NCBI RefSeq assembly: GCF_964340395.1
Contig: NC_135557.1
Coordinates: 18,735,625 to 18,799,624 of the forward strand
Reading direction: 5' to 3'
DNA: 64,000 nt
Source: Glandiceps talaboti
Taxonomy: Eukaryota; Hemichordata; Enteropneusta; Spengelidae
The position numbers were made by a program, and so were the translations under genes. The notes below the pieces were generated by a model, which saw nothing but the letters and a program-made list of their open reading frames with translations, did no database searches and was not told the DNA's origin. Each line of letters begins with the position of its first letter. The first letter of the stretch is position 1. Below are positions 1 through 44,200 of this stretch, in pieces.

Positions 1-1300
1 AACATGTCTCAAAACTGCTCCTGGACCATTACCTTATACTACATGTTTATTCCTTTTTATAGGTATAGGCATAAGTTTAAGTGGAAGGTGGGTAAGTTAA
101 ACAATTTAGAACTTCCTGACTAATATAAGGGAGAGAAAAATTTGGCTTATCACAGTATGTCTGGTAATAGTTTGTATGTGCATTGACAATGGCAATTGGT
201 AAGTTGGTAATATCTGAAGATAAAGGCGTTCATTATATTATTTATTATATTGGTGCATTCATTGGTGGTAACATAATCATGTGTCTTGTAGGTAAATATA
301 AAGGTAATTATTCAATAGACTTAACAAACCATTTGCTTCATTACTATGTTGGTAATAAGGTAATATCTTATCAATTAAAGATTACCTTTCATGTGGTATT
401 TATTATGGAAACATACATATTTAAAACAATTTACTTGACTGGTCTATTTTTTATTTTAAATTACCGAGTATCCGCGATTTTTGATAATCTTATGTGAGTT
501 TTGAATATCACAAAGTACGACTTTAGAAATCATTGTAATGCAGCCTTCCAATTGATTGTGATGTTAATTTATAGTAAAGAGAGGTTTCTACTCGTCAACA
601 TTCAAATTGGCATGCTTTATAGGAGCTTGAAAAACACCATATACCTACCATATATTATACATTTGGGCCTTGTCTCAGCCATTTTGGGTGATGCGATCCG
701 TTTCATATATGGGGATTACCCACGGTGGCCGTATCGTACTTTTTCTCATAACTCTGACGTACCTGTGTGTTATTTTTGTCAATGTCGATTTGTTTTGGTT
801 TGTTTTGTTTGCTGTTTAGGTGCTTTGTTTACTTCTTGTTGTTTTATTTTGTCATAAAACAACCAGCAAAGCCTCTTGGGCTCCATGTAATGTGAGCCTG
901 CGTTCAAAACAAACATTTTCGTCAAAAGTACGCTCTATACAGCTAGAGTCTGGTTTTAGTTGGCTGGAGAAAAAAAAGATGACTGGCTTAGGTATCATCA
1001 CATACAGGAATGTTTCTAATCAGATTATTATATACACTATGTTTTAAGTACACAGTTCTTTCTTATCACCAATTGAAGCTATTCCAAGTACATTACATGG
1101 TGTGTGGTCATGACACCAGGACACATATATTAGTATGAAATCGTTTCACCACCCGTATTTGATTTATAAATTACTAATTTGTGCAGTTATTAGTCAGTTT
1201 GCGAACATCGCTGCTGACCATAAATACTCAGCTTGTAAATGGTGTTGGTATTTCTCATGAAATGTCTGCCAAATCATCTGTTTTGAGTATAGTAATGGTA
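1..1300. repeat. Duplicated upstream block (left member)
   Basis: Segments 1-160 and about 1130-1300 resemble 40060-40200 and 40226-40410 in the same orientation. The best stretch (about 1198-1300) differs at roughly a dozen of 98 bases from about 40302-40400. In the right member this block lies just upstream of the V-set exon. The left member is therefore probably the upstream flank of another receptor copy beyond the window. The middle (about 160-1130) has no match there, so it was inserted or lost. No gene was recognised inside. Confidence 0.72.
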
Positions 1301-2882
1301 AAGCCACATCACATCACAATTGAAAACTACATAAAGTGTACATCAAACACGTTTGCTATGTTATGGTTTATTCAAATACCGAATTATTTGAAATTTGAAA
1401 TTTGCTTAAGATATAGCCTAATTACCGAAGATCATTAATTATGCAAATTTGTCATAACTACAAAAAATAAGTCATCAAGCTTTATAGTACATGTGTGCTT
1501 TCATATGTTTTAAGTGTTATGTACTTACATATAATTATGGAATTTGAAGCCTGCATTCTTAGATATGGCCTAATTTTGAAAAATCATTAATAATGTAAAT
1601 TACCTATTAATATGAATAATACAACAAACATGTACACTTTGTTATCATCGATAAACAAACCAAATTACATTGGATTTTGAAGATTGCATTCTTAAGATAT
1701 TGCCCAATCACCGAAAATCATTATTTTTGCAGATTTGTCATTAAAACAAAAACAAAACCAACAGGCTTTTTAGGAAATACGGGTCTTGCTATGGTCGATG
1801 TATATGCCAAATTGTACGGAATTTCAAATGTACATTCTTTAACCTTATTACAGCCATATAGACAATTGATAATTAAATTGGGTACATAAGTGTATAAATA
1901 TGTTTTTAGGAAAAGAATATGTGGCAGTTGCTTGTCCAAAAACAAATCATCTTGGGTTAGTCAGCGAGCAACCTGTCTGTTGGTTGAACTTAGCCCTATT
2001 GTGTCAGTGAATTTTGTTTGAAACAGACCTATTTTATGTTCACATTCAATCCCCCATGTGAATGACTAAATGATAACTGTCTAATGATTGTAGTGAAAAC
2101 TGATGAACGGGATGAACGTTTTTGATTTTTTTTGTGATCTCTCCCCTGGGGATGTCGGCAGTCAAAAGTATCACTTCCTCTTGTACTAAACCGTGACAGA
2201 GATGGTTGTTAGGTGGGTCACAGGTAGGGTAAAGGTTGGGTAAAAGTTGGTAAATTTGACTTTTCGTATAGTGTTCAACATGATCTTGGAGCCATCTTCA
2301 CGTACATGATGTACAAATGTATACACATATATCTGGAATGTATCAATAACATGCACCAATTTTGTTTGAGAAGTAATTAAAACTCTGAGTGTGCTGTAAT
2401 TAATGGCTATCAAGAGAGATATCGCCACTTAGTTTGGAGTCCTGAAAGACGTTTTGAACAGATTGTGAAAATATTCACAGACAGGTATGTTTATTTAATA
2501 CTTGTCTGTCACATATTCGAGTACTTACATTGTTGATTTAGCTCAGATAAAAAAGTGAGATTTGCCATGAAAACCAATAAATGTTGCAAATAAAAACAAT
2601 TGAAGGATCATTGAATCCGAATGTGAATCCAAAAATAACATCCTCTCGATACCTGACCTGACCTGACCTGACTTATACACGGCCCGGCCTGGTTTTTTAC
2701 CGCCCGAATAGAACTAGTTGATAATTGTTATGGTTATTTATCAGTGAAAATGCTATCGTCCTTTAATGACACAGTTGACGGCAATCGTATCGGGTACATA
2801 CTGACAGTGCTCTACTAATTTATGTTTACTGCAAACCCACAAACTACCGCGTTTGTATTATGAAGAGGCCTAGGGTGGCATA
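1301..2882. other. Intergenic, no gene seen
   Basis: AT-rich sequence with short direct repeats (CCTGA repeated near 2652-2675). Open frames are short and lack coding character. Confidence 0.6.
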
Positions 2883-4891
2883 CTAAGGGACTGGTCAGTT
2901 TCTTCGTCCTGGAGGGGGGGGGGTTGAAATTGGCAGTAGGGGGGTCATGCTGTTTTGAAAATTGTGGATGGGGGGGGGGGGGTCATTGTGTTTTAGATTG
3001 TGATGGAAGAAAAAAATCCTTTCTACAATGGCATATAGCCTTGTCTGAAATGTGGTACATGTCAATATTTGTTCTTGTCCCTGTTTCTTACATGAATTCT
3101 TTAACATTACTTATTAGTTCAAACCTAACTATACATATTCATATACATGTACCGGTATTACCTACCTACCACACTAGTTACAGAACATGTCATGTAAATG
3201 CTTGGCTGCTTCACAATCAATGCTTCGCTTATATTGCAGTTTGGGCCAAAAGTGAACTTGAAGGTTTCGTAATGGTAATTTTCATAGTTTATAAATGAAG
3301 TTAATCTAAATTATTCTACTCGTCATGCTATTGACACTACAAATCACCACATCTCATTAGATTCCAGTTACTATTATACACTAGGTATGACCACCTAAAG
3401 TTCTCTAACATACCGGTGACTTTATTATACATGCAATATTAATGCCCCTATATACTAATGTTACGTGTGATATGAGAAACTCATTTAAAAACGTTTTACG
3501 TTAGCTTTTCGAAGCTTGGAAATATTACCTCAAAGGTTATGAATAACCTAAACATTGCCTTAGTATCTCAAGCAAAAAAATCCAGATCTGCCAGGGGGAA
3601 AACCCCAAGGACTCCCTCACCCCCAGAGGTCACTCATACATTCAACCAACAATCAGATGCACCAACAACCTTTTTACTGTCATAATGGTATTAAACTTTT
3701 CTTAAATATTTTCACCCTATTCTAATTTGATATGATATTGTCTTTTCAAGATCAGAAACGTTTGCCAAGATAGTCTAAAATTGCCTTAAACTCCAAATCT
3801 CCCCTACCAATGATACTACCATTATAGATGTGCTGACCTTTACTACATGTATATAATGATGCCATTTAAACTTTTTAAGAACATATTTCAACCCTTAGTG
3901 TAAGTTATAAAGAATAGTTTCTGATACTTGCTGTCTTGTAAAGCATGGATTAAGTTATTGCTTGAAAGGGTCTGAATAGCCTAAATATTGGCTTTAAGAG
4001 TAAAAATCCCCAGGGTTTCTAGAGGGAGACCCCCCTCAGACCCCCCACATGAGGTGGACATATCCCAGTCTCAAGCTCTTCCCCTCTTACTGTCAAGATG
4101 CTATCAAAGTATATTTCAAAAGTATTTCAACCCTATGTAGTTGCTTTTAACATGTTAGTGTTGTCTTGTAAGGCTTGGAAATTATTGTCTGAAAGGGTCT
4201 GAATAGTCTCAAAATTGACTTTTCAGAGTTAAAAACCTCCAGGGCTTCAAGGGGGAGACCCCCTAGGACCCCCCCCCCCCCACACACACATGAGGTGTAC
4301 ACATCCTAGTTTCAAGATCTTCCCCCTACCTCTTACTGTCAAGATCCTATCAAACTATATTTCAAAAATATTTCAACCTTATGTAGTTGCATTTTACATG
4401 TTGGTGCTGTCTTGCAAAGCTTGGAAATTATTTTCTGAAAATGTCTGAATAGTCTCAAAATTGACTTTTCAGAGTTAAAAACCTCCTGGGCTTCTAGGGG
4501 GAGACCCCCTAGGACCCCCCCCCCCCCATGACAGCTCTACATATTCCCTTCTCAAGCTTTCCCCCTACCTTTCACTGTCAAGATGCTATTAAACTCATTT
4601 TCAAATATATTTACCCTGTGTAGTCAATAATTATAATTATGATAGTGCTAACCCGGGATCTTATATAAAGTAGATGCAAGACAGTCAAGCAGTCCACACT
4701 GAGTCATGATCAAAAAATACCTGTCACTCATGCGAATATCATATATGGGGGGGGTCATCATGTTTTAGAATTAAGTGATGGGGGTCAGCCTGTTTTTGGT
4801 TTTACAGATAGGGGGGGTCAGTGACTTTTTGTCGGCCCGATTTAAGAATCCACCCCCCCCCCCAGGCTGGAGAAACTGACCGGTCCCTAAG
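2883..4891. mobile_element. About 2.0 kb non-autonomous element with terminal inverted repeats and subterminal G/C runs
   Basis: The left end reads CTAAGGGACTGGTCAGTTTC. The right end (4870-4891), reverse-complemented, reads CTTAGGGACCGGTCAGTTTC. Immediately inside each end lies a long poly-G or poly-C run (2913-2923 and about 4852-4863). The interior is non-coding, with repeated GGGGGAGACCCCC-type segments. The same terminus occurs at 47021-47036 and inverted at about 47820-47836, so this is a dispersed family. No transposase was seen. Confidence 0.7.
3560..4640. repeat. Diverged tandem repeat inside the TIR element
   Basis: Units of about 220-245 bp are centred on AGGGGGAGACCCCCT-like palindromic cores near 3590, 4025, 4257 and 4500. 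They are preceded by a shared CTGAATAGTCTCAAAATTGA-type stretch and followed by CACTGTCAAGATGCTAT-type sequence. A related block appears near 38620-38830. Confidence 0.65.
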
Positions 4892-7800
4892 GACGACTGT
4901 TCCGAGTCAATGAAGGATTACGTTTTTGGAGTTACATCTGCAGCTGTCGTGCACATCAAAACCCAATCGATGACTGATTGATTCATTCATTGATTGGATG
5001 AAATATTCATGAAACAACATATATTTGTTAGTATAGGCTCACAAATTTATCCACGAATTGACATAATTTTTGAAAGATCAAATAAGTTGTTGACAATAAC
5101 ATGTACATATAGTGGTCAGTTTGTGTTCACAACAAATAACTCTGTACTTACCATTATTCGATTGTATGCATACACACAAAATTGCTATTAGCCAGTTCAC
5201 TTTTAAAGTGTTCATGGTTTCTTCATACACACACACACAAAGTTATGTTCACCGTGATAGACGTTACACTGGCATCGATCTACCTTCCGGGTTCAATACA
5301 CTTTAACAATTGACTCATTGCACATATAACACAAATCAACGTTGAGGACGCCACTGAATGGTTTCTCACATACATCGTAATATTCATGTACGAATTCCAA
5401 TAGTCAATTTAATTTCCATTCTTGTTTAGATGTTTACAGATTGTGCTATATTTTGGCAAGGAGCAAATGTACTAAATCGATTATATTTAAACTGGTACAA
5501 CACACGAGTAATAGCTTGGTATTATTTCTTGAATATGCTGTTAAAGGAATTATATTTGCTGACAGTGTCAGTCCAGTGACTCACCCATGCATTGGGTTGT
5601 CGACCACACATGACATTTATCCTTGTCTTGATTATAGTGTCATGATAAGTGTCTAACGACAATTGCTTTTGTTAGAATGTCTGGTCAACAATCAAGACGT
5701 AGAAGTACTCAGTCTAACTGCTGCTATAAAATGTAAAACTCCTGTGTCCAATACTGAGTTACGTGTTTGTCTTGAGTATACACTGTTGTACAACGAAATA
5801 CTGGTGTAGATAGATATACACTATACTACATTGACTAGATTATGTTCTTGAAATATGTAAATTGATAGTGGTGTAGTTGTTTTTTCCTACAATGCATGGG
5901 ATTGTACAAATTGACATATTTTATGTGTAAATTTAAAATATTACTAATCGATAAGTGAAAAAGTCCATGATATGAATAACATAGTTCTGAATCCGCTTAT
6001 AAAACAAAGTCATGCAAATCAAAATAATTTGTTTGTGATAAAAAAAAATATAACAAGTTACAGAAACTAATAAATCATACACAAGACATACACAAATGGT
6101 ACCTTTCAGTACCATGCAGTGGAACACGTACGCCTCCATTACGTGTTTTTTTTATCCACAGAATTTAAGACGCTTGATACATTGTCTGCCATGTGAAAGA
6201 AACTCGTGACCTCTCCTTTGTTACAGCTTCAGAACAACGACCGAGGCGTATTGCCATACATAAAAAAGATAAAATATATTATAAAAATCACCTAAATATT
6301 GATATTGTATGTCGATAATGTCTAGAATATATACTAGTATTCTAATTATTATATTACAAACATGAACAAAATAACTAAAGTAAAACAGCATTTTTAAAGA
6401 ACAAATCCTACACTGAGCAATACACATTCTCACCATTCTATGGGTTTTACATTTAAAATGTATGACGTCCAAAATGGCATTACACACCTTATGTCAGTTT
6501 TGTATGTTATACGACTAATCTCATATTATCAATCTTACACGTTGTTCAATACATTTTCAGATGTCAACATTGTCAGCCCATGCATTATATTGTCTAAAGC
6601 AGACGACTTTTATTTTCATTTGACACTACAAGCAGTTCAATTTGTTTTGCGTAAATCACTTCAAAGTTGAAGGGACTTGTGACCCTCACTTTTGTTGAAT
6701 TCTTGGGTCGTCAATCAAACCACATTGACATGTACATACTGCGAATCTAGCTACTCATTACACAGATGAAAATTGATCTGTTAAGTACTAATTTATGTGT
6801 TGTCGCTTAAGCATCACGTGACGTACGAAATTGTAGTGGAACAAAATACTGGTATAAATATATGTATACATATTAAATTATAAATTCTAGATTGTGTTAT
6901 AAAAGTATAACAAATAGTTAGTCATGTAATTTGTCTTTTTTGTGTGATCGACAGTGGTCTGAATAACATAACTATTACTGGCTCTGACTAAAGCATAGAA
7001 AATAATTTACCCAGACATCATATTGTCGACAGCAGACGACGTTGTTTAGTCGTCGGACACTACAGGCGACCCAGCTCATTCTTGAGTAATCACGCCTTGG
7101 TAGAATGGTCTCGTGACCTTTACTTTTGTTGAATTCTTTGGTCACCAAGAAAGCCATATTTGACTACACCAATGATATGCTATGTTGAAGAACGCCGTGA
7201 CAACCTGTCTTGTCACCAGTTTTGGTCACGGATTGTGACGTACTAAGGTCAACGACTGAAACGTATTCAAATGTAAATGTATTAAAGGTTGTACAATGAC
7301 AATGTACAGTTTAAAGGAGACACATATTTCATACAAATTGACATTTTAAACAGTTCCATACGGGTTACATAATATGCTGCCATGCATAGAAATGCATTAA
7401 TAAAATGAATGTATTAAAATACTGTGTAATATGGCATTGATATTTTGAGTATTTCCTACATGTAGCCTTAGTACTCTTTCATGTAAAAACACACGTAAAC
7501 ACAAATATTTGAAACCACAAAAAAAACATACTTCGACCACTCTTGACCCACTCGTGTCACTTCTCGATATACTGTTTTCATCAGTAAAAAAGAATGTAAA
7601 AAATGAAACATTGTAACACATATTTGAATTTATATTTTATGCTACTTTTCTATTTGGTATGTTGGCAATAAAACTGTACTATCATTTTGAAAAAAAAAAT
7701 TGGTAAATATTCTCGATGCTTTCCTTTTTATATAATGACGCGGCTGCTATCTCCCATTATTCAATAACCCATATCAAATTTATACAATATAAATGCACAA

Positions 7801-9190
7801 CATCAACTTGATGTCTCTCTGACATCGCAAGTAATTGTAGATTATGTAAAATCATGAAATGACTCTCCAGAACCCAAGGTTTATGAAATTGTATATATTT
7901 ACCAGAAAGGCCTTTCCCTGTAAAATTATTTTAATCATAAGAAATGGGTGGATTTTTTTGTATCTTAACGAATAAAATACCTCTGTTAGTTAGAAAAAAA
8001 AATAAAGTAACAAAACATAGAGGAAATAAGGAAGTAAATAAAATGTATAGAAAGTACACACCACACAGTGCAGAAAGAATTCGTTACATGCATCTGTCGT
8101 TCACTAAAACGTAAACTACTTGTTACATTAATTAAATTGACATTGTGATTACTTCCGATACATGTAGATATCTCAAGAATACAACTCCAAATAGTCAAGT
8201 ACATTTATCATTATATGATTTACCTTCAACTTTCGTTTAATGATGTACAGGTAGTCATGAAATCACAGTGCACGTTGCATATATACCATATTGATATATG
8301 CTTTAAAAATTGAAATGTGTCTTTGCATACTTAACTAAATTTACCCATTGAGGAGTGTATCAAATATTGAACCCTATAATTTCACATTCAGATTACGAAT
8401 AATAAAATACAAATTTTAGCGCATTTTCTTTGCCTTTACGGAAGTCATATCGTTCACATGTGTTGGGCATTACAAATAGTTTCGTTTCGGTGTAAACGAT
8501 ATTGCCTTTGAATGTCCAGTTTATACCAACATATAAAGGTTATATGTCTTTGAGTATATGTTACATAAAGTTGAATATGCAAGGGTATTAATCTATTTAT
8601 GATTGCTGATTAGTAGAGACTCGTGACCTCTACTAACTGCACTGAGAACATAAACAGTTACTCATACTACCAATATTTTCTGTTCTATGGTTTCACTTCG
8701 TGAAGAAATCTTTTTAGACTTCTTCAATTTGAATATCCCAGGTTCAGATAACCTCAGAGCACTATATGGAAATATAGCAGTGTGAGCAGTAATCCAAAGC
8801 TGGTACGAGACCAATATAGATACAAAATAAAATGTAACGATTATTTTAATACAATTCTAAAGATTAAAATATCTCCGTTTACTATAGAAATGCCAATGCT
8901 TAATTTTATATATTACTTTATGGCTGCAACACTAAATAACAGTATAGCGGAAAAGTTGAAAACACATCACAAGATATGTAAATATCATGAACAAATAACA
9001 AATAACAAATATTTAGATTCATTAAAATCGTAGTACATGTTTTAAATCGTAGTAGATGTTGAATGTGATTATAAAGTAAAAGAAAAAAGTGTGATCTTAA
9101 AATTATTGTCACAACAAAGTATGGAATTATCCATAGCAATATATAGACATTCCATTTGTACTTTAACCTCTTCCTTTGTCCTTGTCATCC
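4892..9190. other. Intergenic region downstream of the receptor gene
   Basis: AT-rich. It contains loosely related segments around 5560-5800, 6195-6240, 6570-6900, 7010-7260 and 8610-8660 that share CTCGTGACCT and TTTGTTGAATTCTT-like phrases, suggesting an old tandem duplication. The part nearest 9190 is probably the 3' UTR. No other gene was recognised. Confidence 0.5.
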
Positions 9191-39856
<30,666 letters not shown>

Positions 39857-40059
39857 CTAAATAAAAAATGAATGCAAAAGTTAGTTTAGAAAATTTGCCT
39901 TTGACTCCCACTTTGTTTGAATATGCTTGACAGAAATATGGCATTATTTGTATTGTACCTTCTATAAGGGATTATAGTGTTATAGTTTTTTGTCCCAAAA
40001 TGTTTGTCAGTTTGATTGCCTGATTGTATGCATGTGTTTGTTTCTTGGTGTATGTGAAC

Positions 40060-40420
40060 ACAATGTCTCAAAATTGCTCCATTACATCTTAAGAAACGTT
40101 ATTTTTTGTTATAGGTATAGCTTTAGGTGGGAGGTGGGTAGGTAAACCAATTTATAACTTCCTGACGCATATAGTGGAGAGAACAATTTTGACTTATAGT
40201 ATCATGATATCAGGGCATGCATTTTAGTATGAAATCGTTTCACCATCCGTATTTGATTTTATGAAATATCTTACCAATTTATATAATTATTTTCAATAAC
40301 CAGTCAGTTTGCGGACGTCGCTGCTGACCATAAGAACTCAGCTTGCAAATGATGTTGGTCTTTCTCACGAAAGGTCTGTCAAATCATTTGTTTTCTATAG
40401 TCAATATTGCAGCAAATATA
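40060..40420. repeat. Duplicated upstream block (right member; possible 5' region of receptor gene)
   Basis: Partner of 1-1300. It lies 200-560 bp upstream of the V-set exon on the minus strand and may include the promoter or 5' UTR of the receptor gene. No TATA or signal-peptide exon could be fixed. Confidence 0.65.
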
Positions 40421-40754
40421 TTTAAAGCCAGATTATTGTAAATCATATATCATGGTAAGACAGACCAAGAGAAATATACACATGCATTACTTTTAGTGCT
40501 CATATAACTGTTTACTGAATGACGGCCAAGTGTGTAGTGAACAATCATGGTTTACTGCATTACTAAAAACGTTAATACATAGATCTAGCAACTCCATTCG
40601 AGTATAACCCATATTATCAGATTGTTACTTCATTTTGAGACTTTGAATTGTGACTGACACTTTTTAGTACCTAGGTGTTGCCATAATTCATTTAAACAAT
40701 GTCGCCATTCAGTCACATTGATTTAAGTATTTGAATAAGGTCTTCTACAAAAAC

Positions 40755-40757
40755 TTG

Positions 40758-40799
<42 letters not shown>

Positions 40800-40841
40800 A
40801 ATTATTATTATTATTATTATTGTTATTATTATTATTATTAA

Positions 40842-40872
<31 letters not shown>
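40755..40872. repeat. (TTG)n-(TTA)n trinucleotide repeat
   Basis: About 14 TTG units followed by about 23 TTA/ATT units. Confidence 0.95.
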
Positions 40873-41107
40873 GTAACAAGTGGAGGGGTTTAAATATTAT
40901 ATAATAATAAAGCATTGTGTGAGAGACAATTTAGAGGAATGGTGCCTGTTGGTCCTATTGTCAATAAAATATCCGTTTGAGCATATATTTGCTATGCCTG
41001 CTCAAATTTGCTTTTTGCTATACTGGCTGACATTTGAGGGCGCCCTTTCACAACTTTATCTGTACATACTTAATTTAGCATTCAATTTGTGAGAGTCTAA
41101 GGGTGAC

Positions 41108-41240
41108 CTTTTTTTGTTTCTCATCTCCAGTGGAATAATCAAGCGGGGCAGGCGGGCGAAATAAAAAAAATAGGGGGCAAGGAAAAAAATCTGTATTTTT
41201 TCAGTTCTATTCTCTGTCCTTTCTGTCCTGTCAGTCTCTT
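41108..41240. repeat. Dispersed repeat copy 2
   Basis: Same orientation and order of motifs as 27245-27400 (CTCATCTCCAGTGGAATAAT, GGCGGGCGAAATAAAAAAA, TCTGTCCTTTCTGTCCTGTC). Confidence 0.78.
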
Positions 41241-41279
41241 ATATAGTGCTCAATCGGGGGTTCAATTGTTTTTATTTTT

Positions 41280-44200
41280 CACTTTCGCTACGTAGCGGAT
41301 GGTAGCGAAGGTAGCAAAGTGAAATGATTGTCAAATTACATTGCCTGGGATATTAATGCGCCATAGATGTCGTAGGAACTACTTTTGCACACATGGGGTA
41401 TTCTTTAATAAAATTTGTTTCGTGTACTTCAATAATTGTTATTCATATGGCACCTTGAACAGATAGTTAGTGATTTTTTCATTATTAATGAAGTGACCTG
41501 TTAAAAACAATATTTTCTCTCAAAATCTTGTCAACTAGCATGGTGGATGTAGCGTAAGGTAAAGGTAGCGATTTTTTTTCCAGCAAAATTATTGAAATGT
41601 GGTAGCGAAGGTAGCGATTTTTTTTTTCCAGCAAAAATATTGAAATGTGGTAGCGAAGGTAGCGGCCGCGGTAGGTAGCGGATATTTTTTCCAGCAAAAG
41701 CGCTGAGATTTGGTAGCGAAGGTAGCGGTAGGTAGCGGAGGGTATCGGATTTTTTTCCAGCAAAAGTATTGAAATGTGGTAGCGAAGGTAGCGGTAGGTA
41801 GCGGAGGGTAGTTTTTTTCAGCAAAAGCGCTGAGATTTGGTAGCGAAGATAGCGGAGGGTAGCGGATTTTTTTTCCAGCAAAAAAAATGCTGAGATTTGG
41901 TAGCGAAGGTAGCGGTAGGTAGCGGATTTTTTTTCCAGCAAAAATATTGAAATGTGGTAGCGAAGGTAGCGGTAGGTAGCGGAGGGTAGCGAATTTTTTT
42001 TCCAGCAAAAGCGCTGAGATTTGGTAGCGAAGGTATCGGTAAGTAGCGGATTTTTTTTTCAAGCAAAAATATTGAAATGTGGTAGCGAAGGTAGCGGTAG
42101 GTAGCGGAGGCTAGCGACTTTTTTTTTCCAGCAAAAGCGCTGAGATTTGGTAGCGAAGGTAGCAGTAGGTAGCGGAGGGTAGCGATTTTTTTTTCAGCAA
42201 AAGCGCTGCAATTTGGTAGCGAAGGTAGCGGAGGGTAGCGATTTTTTTTCCAGCAAAAGCGCTGAGATTTGGTAGCGAAGGTAGCGGAGGGTAGCGAATT
42301 TTTTTTCAGCAAAAGCACTGAGATTTGGTAGCGAAGGTAGCGGTAGGTAGCGGAGGGTAGCGGATTTTTTTCCCAGCAAAAGCGCTGAGATTTGGTAGCA
42401 AAGGGTAGCGGATTTTTTTTCCCAGCAAAAGCGCTGAGATTTGGTAGCGAAGGTAGCGGTAGGTAGCGGTAGGTAGCGGATTTTTTTCCAGCAAAAGCAC
42501 TGAAATGTGGTAGCGAAGGTAGCGGAGGGTAGCGAATTTCTTTTTTCAGCAAAAGCGCTGAGATTTGGTACCGAAGGTAGCCGTAGGTAGCGGAGGGTAT
42601 CGGATTTTTTTCCAGCAAAAATATTGAAATGTGGTAGCGAAGGTAGCGGTAGGTAGCGGAGGGTAGCGAATTTTTTTTCCAGCAAAAGCGCTGAGATTTG
42701 GTAGCGAAGGTATCGGTAAGTAGCGGATTTTTTTTTCAAGCAAAAATATTGAAATGTGGTAGCGAAGGTAGCGGTAGGTAGCGGAGGCTAGCGACTTTTT
42801 TTTTCCAGCAAAAGCGCTGAGATTTGGTAGCGAAGGTAGCAGTAGGTAGCGGAGGGTAGCGATTTTTTTTTCAGCAAAAGCGCTGCAATTTGGTAGCGAA
42901 GGTAGCGGAGGGTAGCGATTTTTTTTCCAGCAAAAGCGCTGAGATTTGGTAGCGAAGGTAGCGGAGGGTAGCGAATTTTTTTTCAGCAAAAGCACTGAGA
43001 TTTGGTAGCGAAGGTAGCGGTAGGTAGCGGAGGGTAGCGGATTTTTTTCCCAGCAAAAGCGCTGAGATTTGGTAGCAAAGGGTAGCGGATTTTTTTTCCC
43101 AGCAAAAGCGCTGAGATTTGGTAGCGAAGGTAGCGGTAGGTAGCGGTAGGTAGCGGATTTTTTTCCAGCAAAAGCACTGAAATGTGGTAGCGAAGGTAGC
43201 GGAGGGTAGCGAATTTCTTTTTTCAGCAAAAGCGCTGAGATTTGGTACCGAAGGTAGCCGTAGGTAGCGGAGGGTATCGGATTTTTTTCCAGCAAAAATA
43301 TTGAAATGTGGTAGCGAAGGTAGCGGTAGGTAGCGGAGGGTAGCGAATTTTTTTTCCAGCAAAAGCGCTGAGATTTGGTAGCGAAGGTATCGGTAAGTAG
43401 CGGATTTTTTTTTCAAGCAAAAATATTGAAATGTGGTAGCGAAGGTAGCGGTAGGTAGCGGAGGCTAGCGACTTTTTTTTTCCAGCAAAAGCGCTGAGAT
43501 TTGGTAGCGAAGGTAGCAGTAGGTAGCGGAGGGTAGCGATTTTTTTTTCAGCAAAAGCGCTGCAATTTGGTAGCGAAGGTAGCGGAGGGTAGCGATTTTT
43601 TTTCCAGCAAAAGCGCTGAGATTTGGTAGCGAAGGTAGCGGAGGGTAGCGAATTTTTTTTCAGCAAAAGCACTGAGATTTGGTAGCGAAGGTAGCGGTAG
43701 GTAGCGGAGGGTAGCGGATTTTTTTCCCAGCAAAAGCGCTGAGATTTGGTAGCAAAGGGTAGCGGATTTTTTTTCCCAGCAAAAGCGCTGAGATTTGGTA
43801 GCGAAGGTAGCGGTAGGTAGCGGTAGGTAGCGGATTTTTTTCCAGCAAAAGTATTGAAATGTGGTAGCGAAGGTAGCGGTAGGTATCGGAGGGTAGCGGA
43901 TTTTTTTTCCAGCAAAAGCGCTGAGATTTGGTAGCGAAGGTAGCGGTAGGTAGTGGTTTTTTTTCCAGCAAAAGCGCTGAGATTTGGTAGTGAAGGTAGC
44001 GGAGGGTAGCGGATTTTTTTTCCAGCAAAAGCGCTGAGATTTGGTAGCGATGGTAGCGGTAGGTAGCGGATGGTAGCGGATTTTTTTTCCAGCGAAAGTA
44101 TTGAAATGTGGTAGCGAAGGTAGCGGAGGGTAGCGGATTTTTGTTCCAGCAAAAGTATTGAAATGTGGTAGTGAAGGTAGCGGAGGGTAGCGGATTTTTT

